15,581 bases of DNA from JBFGFG01 sp041627475 (GCA_041627475.1 JBFKQZ010000048.1:1-15581), one strand, 5' to 3'; positions 1 through 6,617 are shown, counted from the stretch's first letter. Made by a program: numbers and translations. The notes: a model not told the origin generated them from the sequence alone.

Positions 1-144
1 CGAGCAGCCGTGCTCGTCGTCCGCCTCGTCGCGGCTGCCGACCACCACCCACGCACCGATCGCGACCGACCGCACACCCGGGATGCGCTGCGTCACGACC
101 GTCGTGCCGTCGTTCGTGACGACCTGCTCGACGTCCATGTCCAC
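1..144 (-). CDS. M16 family (insulinase/pitrilysin-like) metallopeptidase, N-terminal fragment
   Basis: The gene runs off the left edge; only the first 48 codons are present. The translation contains TTVVTQRIPGVRSVAIGAW followed by VGSRDEADDEHGCS, the hallmark opening of bacterial M16 zinc peptidases (the YmxG/processing-peptidase-like group). In that family it is followed directly by the inverted zinc motif HxxEH, here lost beyond the edge. The start is taken as GTG at 144 because GGAGGGG lies about 9 bases upstream, whereas the in-frame ATG at 138 would be about 15 bases away. In many bacteria this gene directly follows pnp, as it does here on the same strand except for one intervening opposite-strand gene; that synteny supports the call. 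Family function: processing of peptides or small proteins, physiological substrate generally unknown. Whether the catalytic residues are intact cannot be seen. Confidence 0.82.
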   Translation of the reverse strand, partial: MDMDVEQVVTNDGTTVVTQRIPGVRSVAIGAWVVVGSRDEADDEHGCS

Positions 145-223
145 CGTTCGGCCCCTCCGGGATCGGATGCGGCCGTCGTCGCGCGGCAGCCGGACGACGG
201 AGGCTACGTGCCGCCGCGAGCTG

Positions 224-240
224 GGGTGGGTGTCCCACCC
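224..240. other. Small inverted repeat in the divergent intergenic region
   Basis: GGGTGGG (224-230) and CCCACCC (234-240) form a perfect 7-bp stem around TGT. It lies in the 180-bp region between the divergent M16 peptidase (start 144) and the choice-of-anchor B gene (start 325), which should hold both promoters. It could be an operator or a transcript hairpin. A TANNNT-type -10 candidate for the plus-strand gene, TAGGGT, lies at 261-266, but I see no matching -35, so no promoter is claimed. Confidence 0.3.
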
Positions 241-324
241 GGCCCCGCGACCACCGTTCGTAGGGTCGAGGCACGGCCTGCCGCCGCCGCGGCGGGCCGC
301 TCCCGCACCCTCCACGGAGCCCCC

Positions 325-1773
325 ATGAACACCCGCCTGCGCAACGTCCTCGCGGCGTCGCTCGCCCTCGCCGGGCTGGCACTGTCGCCACTCTCCCCGC
401 TGCAGCCGCAGCGTGACCACACGGGCAGCAAGGCCGACGCCGTCGCGTCCGCCCAGCTCGCGGCCCTCCAGGGTCGCGCAGGACCAGCGGCCTGCGACGA
501 GGCCACCGGCACTGCGACGGTGCAGGGCGTCAGCTTCGAGTGCAACGACGTCGACCTGCTGTCGTTCGTCCCCGCCGACGAGCTGCTCGCCGAGGTCAAC
601 GGTGACGTGCTGACCGGTGGCGGCGTCTCGGACGTCTGGGCCTGGGTCGACCCCCGCACCGGCGACGAGTACGTGCTGGTCGGGGTGACGACCGGGGTGG
701 CCGCCCTGCGCGTGACCGACCCCACCGACCCCGAGTACCTCGGCCACGTGCTCAACACCGGTGCGCAGCTGATCTGGTTCGACGTCAAGGTCGACGAGAA
801 CTACGCGTTCATGGTCTCCGAGTCCCCGGCGATGGGCATGAAGATCCTCGACCTGCGTCTCCTGCGCGACCTCCAGGAGGTCCCGCCGAACACGACCGTG
901 CCGCTGCCCGTGACGACCTATCCGCTCGACCTCGTCGCCCACAACGTCGTCATCGACACCGACGCCGACATGCTCTACCTCGTCGGGTCCGGTGCAGCGC
1001 TCGGGTTCGGCTCGGTCTGCACCGTCGACGCCGACAGCGCCACGGACAACGCCGGCCTGCACGCCATCGACATCAGCCAGCCGCTGGTCCCCGTCTACGA
1101 GGGCTGCCACAGCGAGCAGGGCTACGTGCACGACGCCAACTGCGACACCTACACCGGCCCGGACGCCGAGCACCACGGCAAGCAGATCTGCATCACCGCC
1201 CACGAGGACGGCGTCGCCATCGTCGACACGAGCGACCCGGCCAACATGGTGACGCTGTCGGCAACGACCGACGAGGACTACCCGCGCGTCGCCTACAGCC
1301 ACCAGGGCTGGATGAGCGAGGACCAGCACTGGTACTTCCACGGCGACGAGCTCGACGAGAGCGGCACCGAGCCGACCCGCACGTTCGTGTTCGACATCCG
1401 TGACCTGGACGACATCGCCCTGCACTTCGTCAACGAGCCGGGCGGCGTCAACATCGACCACAACATGTACACCCACGAGGGCCTGCTCTACCAGAGCAAC
1501 TACACCGCCGGCCTGCAGGTGTTCGACACCTCGGGCGTCGCCGACGGCGTGCTCCCGCTGATCGCCGAGTTCGACGTCTGGCCCGACGACGGCGGCACGG
1601 ACCCGGCCGAGTTCTCGGGCTCCTGGTCCAACTACCCGTACCTGCCGAGCGGCACGATCCCGGTCACCTCGATCGCCGACGGCCTGTTCCTGCTCGACGT
1701 CCACGACGACGTCGCGGCCGGGGACTGCTTCCGCCGCAACGGCAAGCTCGACCGCAACGCCGACTGCGGCTGA
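325..1773 (+). CDS. Secreted choice-of-anchor B family protein (LVIVD-type beta-propeller repeats)
   Basis: The open frame extends upstream to base 10, but the ATG at 325 is preferred: GGAG sits 5 bases upstream and a signal peptide follows (short Arg-containing n-region, hydrophobic core at residues 8-22). The 482-residue product matches the choice-of-anchor B architecture. Segments of the type YVLVGVTTGVAALRVTDP (about 116-133), then WFDVKVDENYAFMVSESPAMG (about 151-171), AHEDGVAIVDTSDPAN (about 292-307), YSHQGWMSEDQHWYFHGDEL (about 324-343) and GLQVFDTSG (about 396-404) are recurring LVIVD propeller blades with the family's SHQ-W and DHNMY motifs. It is probably an extracellular scaffold or binding protein; no enzyme activity can be inferred. 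It lacks a sorting motif or C-terminal helix and ends in a short Cys/Asp-rich segment (about 467-482, GDCFRRNGKLDRNADCG), perhaps a degenerate Asp-rich anchoring or calcium-binding end. It is the sole plus-strand gene, convergent with pnp. Confidence 0.85.
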   Translation: MNTRLRNVLAASLALAGLALSPLSPLQPQRDHTGSKADAVASAQLAALQGRAGPAACDEATGTATVQGVSFECNDVDLLSFVPADELLAEVNGDVLTGGGVSDVWAWVDPRTGDEYVLVGVTTGVAALRVTDPTDPEYLGHVLNTGAQLIWFDVKVDENYAFMVSESPAMGMKILDLRLLRDLQEVPPNTTVPLPVTTYPLDLVAHNVVIDTDADMLYLVGSGAALGFGSVCTVDADSATDNAGLHAIDISQPLVPVYEGCHSEQGYVHDANCDTYTGPDAEHHGKQICITAHEDGVAIVDTSDPANMVTLSATTDEDYPRVAYSHQGWMSEDQHWYFHGDELDESGTEPTRTFVFDIRDLDDIALHFVNEPGGVNIDHNMYTHEGLLYQSNYTAGLQVFDTSGVADGVLPLIAEFDVWPDDGGTDPAEFSGSWSNYPYLPSGTIPVTSIADGLFLLDVHDDVAAGDCFRRNGKLDRNADCG

Positions 1774-1792
1774 GCGACCCGCGCGAACGACC

Positions 1793-1820
1793 GATGGCCG
1801 CCCCTCGCGGGGCGGCCATC
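1793..1820. terminator. Bidirectional hairpin between convergent genes
   Basis: GATGGCCGCCCC (1793-1804) pairs perfectly with GGGGCGGCCATC (1809-1820) around a TCGC tetraloop, a 12-bp GC-rich stem. It starts 20 bases after the stop of the plus-strand choice-of-anchor B gene and 17 bases beyond the stop of minus-strand pnp, so it can end both transcripts. There is no T-run on either side; U-poor hairpins of this kind are common at gene ends in GC-rich actinobacteria. Confidence 0.75.
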
Positions 1821-1836
1821 GTCGTCGTGCGTCGAA

Positions 1837-4305
1837 TCAGTCGCGCGAGCGGCTGCGCGAACGGGTGCGGCTGCGCGAGCGGCCACCACCGTCGTTGCCG
1901 TCGTCGTCGCGGCTGCGCGAACGGCTGCGGCTGCGACCACTGTCGTCGTCGCTGCGGCTGCGGCTGCGGCCACCGTCGTCGTCGCGGCTGCGCGAGCGGT
2001 TGCCACCGTCACGGTCACGGCTGCGACCACCGCGGTCACCACCACGGTCACGACCACCACGGTCGTCGTCGCGGCCGCCGTCGTCGTCGCCGTCGTCCTC
2101 GCCCTCGGCCGTCTCACCGACGTACTGGAGCTTGAACTTGCGACCACCGTCGAGGACCTCGAGGACCTCCACCATGACCTTGTCGCCCACGTCCACGGCC
2201 TCCTCGCCGTGGTCGAGACGGCGCCCGACGATCTTGCGCAGCTCCGAGATGTGGAGCAGGCCGTCGGTGCCCGGCGTCAGCGAGACGAAGGCGCCGAAGT
2301 CGACGGTCTTGACGACCGTGGCGTTGTACTTCTCGCCGGCCTCGGGGAGGACCGGGTTGGCGATCTGGTTGACCCAGTCGACCGCGGCCTCGGCGGACGC
2401 ACGGGTCGCGCCGTAGATGCGCACGACGCCGCCGCCGTCCTCCTCCTCGATGTCGATCTCGGCACCGGTCTCGGCCTGGATCTCCTTGATGATCTTGCCG
2501 CCGGGTCCGATCACCGCACCGATCTTGTCCTGCGGGATCCGCACGACCTGCACGCTCGGGGCGTGCTCGGCGACGTCCTCGCGCGGCTCGGCGATGGCCT
2601 CGTTCATGATGTCGAGGATCTGGTGCCGTGCCGTGCGGGCCTGGAGCAGCGCCTCCTGGAGCACGTCGGCCGGGAGGCCGGCGAGCTTGGTGTCGAGCTG
2701 CAGCGCGGTCACGAAGTCACGGGTGCCCGCGACCTTGAAGTCCATGTCGCCGTAGAAGTCCTCGACGCCCTGGATGTCGGTCAGGGTGCGGTACTCGCCG
2801 TCCTCGTAGATGAGGCCCATGGCGATACCGGCGACCTGGGCGTGCGTGGGCACACCGCCGGCCATCAGCGCCATCGAGGAGCCGCAGACCGACGCCATCG
2901 AGGTCGAGCCGTTGGACGACAGCACGTCGGTGACGACGCGCATCGTGTACGGCCAGTTGTCGAGGTCCGGCAGCACCGGGATGATCGCGCGCTCGGCCAG
3001 GAGGCCGTGCCCGATCTCACGCCGCTTCGGCGAGCCCACGCGACCGGCCTCACCGGTCGAGTACGGCGGCATGTTGTAGTGGTGCATGTAGTACTTCTCG
3101 GTGACCGGGTCCAGCGTGTCGAGACGCTGGTTCTCCCGGGTCGTGCCGAGCGCCAGGACCGAGAGGGCCTGGGTCTCACCGCGCTGGAAGATCGCGGAGC
3201 CGTGCGTCATCGGCAGGACGTCGACGTCCGCCGTGATCGTGCGCAGCTCGTCGAGCTTGCGGCCGTCGATGCGGACGCCCTCGTCGACGATCTTGCGACG
3301 CACGACCTTCTTCTCGACCGAGCGGAACGCCTTGGAGGCCTGCTTGCGCAGCTCCTCCTCGTCGAGGTCGCCGACGCCCTGCTCGACGAGCGCGTCGATC
3401 GCCTCGTCCTTGTAGGCGAAGAGCTGCTCGTCGCGGTCGCCCTTGGCGATGTCGTCCTGGGAGTAGATCTCCTTGACGCGGTCCTTCGTGTTCGCGTAGA
3501 GCGCGTCGAAGACCTCGTCGGTGTAGTCGAGGAAACGCGGGAAGTCGCCCTCGGGGCGGCCCGGGTGCTCCTTGACGAAGTCGAGCTGGGCCTCGCAGAG
3601 CTGCTTGAGGATCGGCTTGACGTCCTCGATGGCCTGCCCGATGACCTCCTCGGTGGGAGCCGTGGCGCCCATCTCGATCTTGGTCCAGCTGTCCGGGGTG
3701 GCCTCGGCCTCGATCATGAGGATGGCGACGGTGCCGTCGTCCTCGAGACGACCGGCGACGACCATCTGGAAGACGGCCTCCTCCTCGAGCTCCTCGAAGG
3801 TCGGGAAGGCGACCCAGGAGCCGTCACGCAGCATCGCGTAGCGGGTGGCGGCGGTCGGACCGGCGAACGGGATGCCCGCGAGCATCGTGGCCAGCGAGGC
3901 GCCGTTCATGGCGACGACGTCGTAGGGGTCGACCTGCTGGGTCTGCAGGATCGTGTTGACGACCTGGATCTCGTTGCGCAGGCCCTCGGCGAAGGTCGGG
4001 CGCAGCGGGCGGTCCGTCAGGCGGCACGCCAGCACGGCGTTCTCCGACGGACGACCCTCGCGCTTGAAGAACGAGCCGGGGATGCGCCCGTTGGCGTACA
4101 TCCGCTCCTCGAACTCGATGGTGAGCGGGAAGAACCCGAGGAACTCCTTGGTGTTGGAGCTCGCCGTGGTGGTGGTCAGGATCTTGGTGTCGCCCATCGA
4201 GGTGACGACGGAGCCGCCGGCCTGCTGTGCGAGGAGTCCTGCTTCGAAGGTGAGCTCACGACCGTCGATCTCGACGGTGAGCTCGTGTGTTCCGAGCTTG
4301 CCCAT
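1837..4305 (-). CDS. pnp: Polyribonucleotide nucleotidyltransferase (PNPase) with SR/RD-rich C-terminal tail
   Basis: PNPase is a trimeric 3'-5' phosphorolytic exoribonuclease. The 822-residue protein begins at the ATG at 4305 (MGKLGTHELTVEIDGREL), with AAAGG 11 bases upstream; the frame is open 38 codons further but without recognisable family sequence. It has the two RNase PH-like domains with the alpha-helical linker, a KH domain (GPGG loop at 600-603, in IGAVIGPGGKIIKEI) and an S1 domain ending near 729. The active site is intact: GDMDFKVAGT with D516, D522 and K524 matching E. coli D486, D492 and K494, and the phosphate-binding NGSTSMASVCG. Residues 730-822 are a low-complexity extension made of GGRD, DDD and repeated SR dipeptides; the E. 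coli enzyme (711 residues) stops soon after S1. It follows rpsO, the classical order, with a structured 283-base spacer between. Confidence 0.97.
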   Translation of the reverse strand: MGKLGTHELTVEIDGRELTFEAGLLAQQAGGSVVTSMGDTKILTTTTASSNTKEFLGFFPLTIEFEERMYANGRIPGSFFKREGRPSENAVLACRLTDRPLRPTFAEGLRNEIQVVNTILQTQQVDPYDVVAMNGASLATMLAGIPFAGPTAATRYAMLRDGSWVAFPTFEELEEEAVFQMVVAGRLEDDGTVAILMIEAEATPDSWTKIEMGATAPTEEVIGQAIEDVKPILKQLCEAQLDFVKEHPGRPEGDFPRFLDYTDEVFDALYANTKDRVKEIYSQDDIAKGDRDEQLFAYKDEAIDALVEQGVGDLDEEELRKQASKAFRSVEKKVVRRKIVDEGVRIDGRKLDELRTITADVDVLPMTHGSAIFQRGETQALSVLALGTTRENQRLDTLDPVTEKYYMHHYNMPPYSTGEAGRVGSPKRREIGHGLLAERAIIPVLPDLDNWPYTMRVVTDVLSSNGSTSMASVCGSSMALMAGGVPTHAQVAGIAMGLIYEDGEYRTLTDIQGVEDFYGDMDFKVAGTRDFVTALQLDTKLAGLPADVLQEALLQARTARHQILDIMNEAIAEPREDVAEHAPSVQVVRIPQDKIGAVIGPGGKIIKEIQAETGAEIDIEEEDGGGVVRIYGATRASAEAAVDWVNQIANPVLPEAGEKYNATVVKTVDFGAFVSLTPGTDGLLHISELRKIVGRRLDHGEEAVDVGDKVMVEVLEVLDGGRKFKLQYVGETAEGEDDGDDDGGRDDDRGGRDRGGDRGGRSRDRDGGNRSRSRDDDGGRSRSRSDDDSGRSRSRSRSRDDDGNDGGGRSRSRTRSRSRSRD
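1840..2060 (-). repeat. Low-complexity SR/RD codon repeat encoding the PNPase tail
   Basis: The 3' end of pnp is made of short, imperfect tandem units: on the plus strand GCGGCTGCG, GCGCGAACGG, GCGAGCGG and GTCGTCGTCG recur with variation. Read on the coding strand they give Arg-Ser dipeptide runs (such as RSRSRSRSR) separated by DDD and GG blocks. Codons for the same dipeptide vary, so this is not a recent clean duplication, but such sequence is prone to length change. Confidence 0.8.
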
Positions 4306-4324
4306 GGGTGATGGGACCTTTCGT

Positions 4325-4353
4325 GTGGGTGGTGCGACTGCACGTCCACCCAC
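4325..4353 (-). promoter_or_regulatory. Hairpin just upstream of the pnp ribosome binding site
   Basis: GTGGGTGG (4325-4332) pairs with CCACCCAC (4346-4353), an 8-bp stem with a 13-base loop. It lies 3 bases from the AAAGG sequence (complement of 4317-4321) that precedes the pnp ATG. PNPase represses its own mRNA through a structured leader in E. coli, so a leader role is plausible here, but that is only an analogy. Confidence 0.35.
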
Positions 4354-4493
4354 CGCCACGGGTGTGGCCCCGATCCTCAGTGAGAACACGTCGAGGGCGC
4401 TGCCTCGGCGGGTTGCCACTGACGACCGATGCCTGCGTCGTGTGACAGGTGGTGCGTGTGCCGCGGATGTGGGTCCTTCAGGACCGTTGTGAT

Positions 4494-4513
4494 GACGGGA
4501 GGTTGTTCCCGTC
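4494..4513 (-). other. Second hairpin in the rpsO-pnp spacer
   Basis: GACGGGA (4494-4500) pairs with TCCCGTC (4507-4513) around GGTTGT. A weaker hairpin (GGTCC/GGACC, TTCA loop, 4472-4485) lies next to it in the direction of pnp. With the rpsO terminator and the hairpin near the pnp start, these make a spacer with several potential stems that is otherwise without a gene. Confidence 0.35.
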
Positions 4514-4543
4514 CGTGCACCGGTCAGCCTAGTGACCAGTCGT

Positions 4544-4580
4544 GCAGCGGGGCCGACGGATGAACCGTCGGCCCCGTTGC
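4544..4580 (-). terminator. Hairpin after rpsO (terminator or processing site)
   Basis: GGGGCCGACGG (4549-4559) pairs perfectly with CCGTCGGCCCC (4565-4575) around ATGAA. The stem extends to 16 bp through 4544 and 4580 with one G-T wobble. It begins 8 bases after the rpsO stop codon. No T-run follows on the minus strand. Position and strength suit an rpsO terminator or a partial read-through/processing site before pnp, as in the classical rpsO-pnp arrangement. Confidence 0.7.
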
Positions 4581-4588
4581 GAGGTCTG

Positions 4589-4861
4589 TCAGCGGCGCAG
4601 CTCGAGCTCGCCGATGAGCGCGCGGTAGCGCTCGATGTCCTTCTTCTTCAGGTAGTTCAGCAGGCGCTTGCGCTGCCCCACGAGCTGGAGGAGGCCCCGT
4701 CGCGACGCGTGGTCGTGGATGTGGGTCTTCAGGTGCTCGGTGAGGTGGCTGATGCGCTGGGTCATGATCGCGACCTGCACCTCGGGCGACCCGGTGTCGC
4801 CCTCGTGCTGCGCGAAGCGCTCGATGATCTCCTGCTTGTCAGCGGGGAGCTGGACTGCCAT
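4589..4861 (-). CDS. rpsO: 30S ribosomal protein S15
   Basis: The 90-residue product is the normal length for S15, a primary 16S rRNA-binding protein of the 30S platform that also contributes to a bridge with the 50S subunit. It contains the family's diagnostic segments: GDTGSPEVQVAIMTQRI (about 22-38), HLKTHIHDHASRRGLL (about 43-58) and the C-terminal RKRLLNYLKKKDIERY block, ending in ELELRR. The ATG at 4861 has GGAG 7 bases upstream. It is followed by a strong hairpin and then pnp. On its 5' side lies a 203-base gap after the response regulator, which should carry its own promoter and possibly an S15-binding leader. Confidence 0.98.
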   Translation of the reverse strand: MAVQLPADKQEIIERFAQHEGDTGSPEVQVAIMTQRISHLTEHLKTHIHDHASRRGLLQLVGQRKRLLNYLKKKDIERYRALIGELELRR

Positions 4862-4978
4862 GTGTTGTCTCCGTACGGCGTCGGTCCCGTCGGGTCCACG
4901 TCTGCTGACGCGGTCAGGGGGCACGCGGCGGCGCCTTGCGCGGCTCGCGTCGTCCCACACCCGGACGGGCACGGCGAA

Positions 4979-5000
4979 ACCGGCCACGGTTCGGGCCGGT
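4979..5000 (-). other. Hairpin in the rpsO upstream region
   Basis: ACCGGCC (4979-4985) pairs with GGCCGGT (4994-5000) around an 8-base loop, about 120 bases before the rpsO start. S15 often represses its own mRNA by binding a structured leader, and the leader structures differ between bacterial groups. I cannot match this to a known class. Confidence 0.25.
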
Positions 5001-5007
5001 ACGTGTG

Positions 5008-5036
5008 ACGGTACGGGCTGCGCGACCGACGCACAA
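5008..5036 (-). promoter_or_regulatory. Weak candidate promoter for rpsO
   Basis: On the minus strand, TTGTGC (5036-5031) and TACCGT (5013-5008) are separated by 17 bases, resembling a -35/TANNNT -10 pair. It lies between the response regulator stop and rpsO, where a promoter is expected. The match is only 3 of 6 in each box, so this is a low-confidence suggestion. Confidence 0.25.
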
Positions 5037-5046
5037 GCCCGTGCAG

Positions 5047-5062
5047 GCCTGTGCGCACAGGC
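5047..5062 (-). terminator. Palindromic hairpin after the response regulator
   Basis: GCCTGTGCGCACAGGC is a perfect 16-base palindrome beginning 2 bases after the response regulator stop codon. As RNA it gives a 6-bp stem with a GCGC loop, a plausible weak terminator. As DNA it could equally be a dimer-binding site near the rpsO promoter. Confidence 0.4.
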
Positions 5063-5064
5063 GC

Positions 5065-5502
5065 TCAGGGGGCAGGGATCGCGTGGCGCTCGCCCGGGTC
5101 GACCTCGTGCCGATTGGCCGCACGCTCGCGCAGTGCCTCGTCGATCTGCTCGTGCAGCAGGGCGACGAGCTCGTCGGTGTCGAAGGGCTTGACCATGTAG
5201 CCCGTCGCGCCCGCACGCCAGCCGTTCCACTGGTGCCCGTCGTCGCCGAGCGCCGAGACGACGATCGCGGGGACGAAGGCCCAGTCGCGACGGCGTCGCA
5301 GCTCCTCCACCACGTCGAGCCCGGTCGCCTCCGAGGGGAGCATCACGTCGGCGATGACGGCGTCCGTGGGCGGCCCGTCGAGGCGCGCCAGGGCAGCGGT
5401 GCCGTCGGCGCAGATCTCGACCTCGTGGCCCTCGTGACCGAGGACGAGCGCGAGCAGCATCGCGATGGAGTGGTCGTCCTCGATGACGAGCACGTGGGCC
5501 AT
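5065..5502 (-). CDS. Single-domain response regulator (CheY-like receiver)
   Basis: This 145-residue protein is a stand-alone receiver (REC) domain. The acidic pocket is E8-D9-D10 (MAHVLVIEDD), the predicted phosphoacceptor is D52 (DAVIADVMLP), the switch Ser is S83 (AIVVSALG) and the conserved Lys is K105 in YMVKPFD. All key residues are present. There is no output domain, only a short charged C-terminal tail (about residues 125-145), so it probably acts through protein contact or as a phosphorelay intermediate. The start is taken as the ATG at 5502, where receiver homology begins; GAGG lies 11 bases upstream, a mediocre site. The frame is open to an ATG at 5550 without added family sequence. 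No histidine kinase is in the window. It lies 95 bases after the Pro/Thr-rich membrane protein gene and could be the last gene of the liv transcript or independent. Confidence 0.93.
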   Translation of the reverse strand: MAHVLVIEDDHSIAMLLALVLGHEGHEVEICADGTAALARLDGPPTDAVIADVMLPSEATGLDVVEELRRRRDWAFVPAIVVSALGDDGHQWNGWRAGATGYMVKPFDTDELVALLHEQIDEALRERAANRHEVDPGERHAIPAP

Positions 5503-5574
5503 GGCGGTCTGGTCCTCGGTCGGCGTCCGGCCCCCTCCACGTCGGCACATCCGCGCCCGGACTCAAGTGTGCGG

Positions 5575-5609
5575 GCGCTCACGCACCCGGCGTGCGCTCA
5601 CGCATCCGG
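5575..5609. repeat. Tandem 16-bp imperfect direct repeat
   Basis: GCGCTCACGCACCCGG (5575-5590) and GCGCTCACGCATCCGG (5594-5609) differ at one base and start 19 bases apart. Each lies in a small inverted-repeat context (GTGCG/CGCAC at 5569-5586; GCGTG/CACGC at 5590-5603). They straddle the stop codon of the membrane protein gene and lie about 75-105 bases upstream of the response regulator start. They could be paired operator sites or just the end of the coding region plus spacer. Confidence 0.4.
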
Positions 5610-6617
5610 GGGGCGCACCCGCCTGACGGTCCGGATCCGCGTGGTCGGCTGGTCGGCCGGACCGTCGTCGGCCGGCGGCGACGCGGCGTCCGCGGTGTCG
5701 TCGGGGTCCTCGTCGGCGACCGCAGGGGCGCTGCGGTCCACGAGCCGGGGTGGGTCGGTGACCTGGGCGGCGAGGTGGCCGGCGAGCGTCGCCACGGCCG
5801 ACTCGAGCTCGCGGACCCGGTGCTCGTCACTGCGCAACGTCTCGGCGATCAGGAGGCTGCCACCGGCCACCGCGAAGACCACGACGCCGAACCCGGCGCT
5901 CGCCAGGTAGACCACCTGGACGGGCACCAGCGTCTCGATCGAGATCCGCAGGTAGCCGATCATGCCGATCAGTCCGGCGACGGCGAGCAGGGCGACACCG
6001 ATGACGGTGCGGGTGCGACGGGTGCGTTCCATGTCGATCTCCCCCGTGAGGGTGCGCGCGACGAGCGCGCCGCGGTTGGTCAGCGTGAAGGTGGTGAAGG
6101 ACGAGGCGAGGCCGCCGAGCACGGCGGCGAAGGCGAGGACGAAGGCACCACCGAGCGCGCCGGGGAGCCCGTCGGGGGTGCTGACGAGCAGCGTGCGACC
6201 GACAGGCGATGTCGTGCCGCCACCGGAGGGCGGCGCCACCTGGGGCTGGTCGACGCCACCCCCCGGCGCGGGCGGGGCCGGGCCGTCGGGCAGCACCGTC
6301 CCCCCGCTCGTGCCGCCCGCCGGGACGGGCGACGGGGTCGCGTCGGGCGTGGTCGGCGCCGCCGTCGGCTGTGGCGACGGGGCCGTCGACGGGTCGTCGG
6401 TCGGCGGGGTCGCCGGGTCCGTCGTCGGCGACGGCGACGGGTCCGGCGCCGGGCTCTCCCCCGGCAGCGGTTCGGTGGGCAGCGGGACCGGCGGCTCGGT
6501 GGGCGGCTCGGTCGGCACGCTGACCGCCAGGGCCGGGGTCGCGAGGAGCCCGACGGCGACCGCAGCGACCACGGCCACCACGAGGTGACGGCGGACGGTC
6601 GCGGCCCGGTTCCTCAC
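5598..6617 (-). CDS. Unrecognised Pro/Thr-rich three-helix membrane protein, coupled to livF
   Basis: I do not recognise this 339-residue protein. The GTG start at 6617 overlaps the livF stop by 4 bases (GTGA) and has GGGGAGG 4 bases upstream. In order it shows a signal peptide or first helix (1-32: basic start, hydrophobic core, ATPALA cleavage-like motif), an extracytoplasmic low-complexity Pro/Thr/Ser/Glu/Asp linker (about 34-137), and three predicted membrane helices (about 151-173, 203-223 and 232-257). A short amphipathic, possibly coiled-coil segment (about 258-286, TLRSDEHRVRELESAVATLA) and an acidic, then basic, C-terminal tail follow. The short Arg-rich stretch RTRRTR between helices one and two suggests a cytoplasmic loop, though topology is not certain. 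Tight coupling to the importer suggests a role in its assembly, cell-wall passage or sensing; this is inference from context only. Confidence 0.8.
   Translation of the reverse strand: MRNRAATVRRHLVVAVVAAVAVGLLATPALAVSVPTEPPTEPPVPLPTEPLPGESPAPDPSPSPTTDPATPPTDDPSTAPSPQPTAAPTTPDATPSPVPAGGTSGGTVLPDGPAPPAPGGGVDQPQVAPPSGGGTTSPVGRTLLVSTPDGLPGALGGAFVLAFAAVLGGLASSFTTFTLTNRGALVARTLTGEIDMERTRRTRTVIGVALLAVAGLIGMIGYLRISIETLVPVQVVYLASAGFGVVVFAVAGGSLLIAETLRSDEHRVRELESAVATLAGHLAAQVTDPPRLVDRSAPAVADEDPDDTADAASPPADDGPADQPTTRIRTVRRVRPPDA

Noticed and set aside
10..324. Upstream extension of the choice-of-anchor B protein by 105 codons
   Set aside because: The extension is Arg/Asp/Pro-rich, would bury the signal peptide and overlaps the M16 peptidase start on the other strand. 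The ATG at 325 has its own ribosome binding site.
1840..2100. CRISPR array or tandem repeat element in the repetitive region
   Set aside because: Units are short, irregular and in frame with pnp, with no spacers of constant length; they are simply codons for SR/RD dipeptides.
1794..2135. Plus-strand frame of 113 codons rich in Cys, His and Arg, resembling a metallothionein-like protein
   Set aside because: It is the exact antisense of the SR/RD repeat at the end of pnp; the Cys and His come from complement codons of the repeat. It has no ribosome binding site and its first codons lie in the terminator hairpin.
2209..4311. 700-codon plus-strand open frame opposite pnp
   Set aside because: GC-rich genes leave long open antisense frames. 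The translation is a Leu/Asp/Val/Gly-rich shadow with no domain, while the minus strand encodes unmistakable PNPase.
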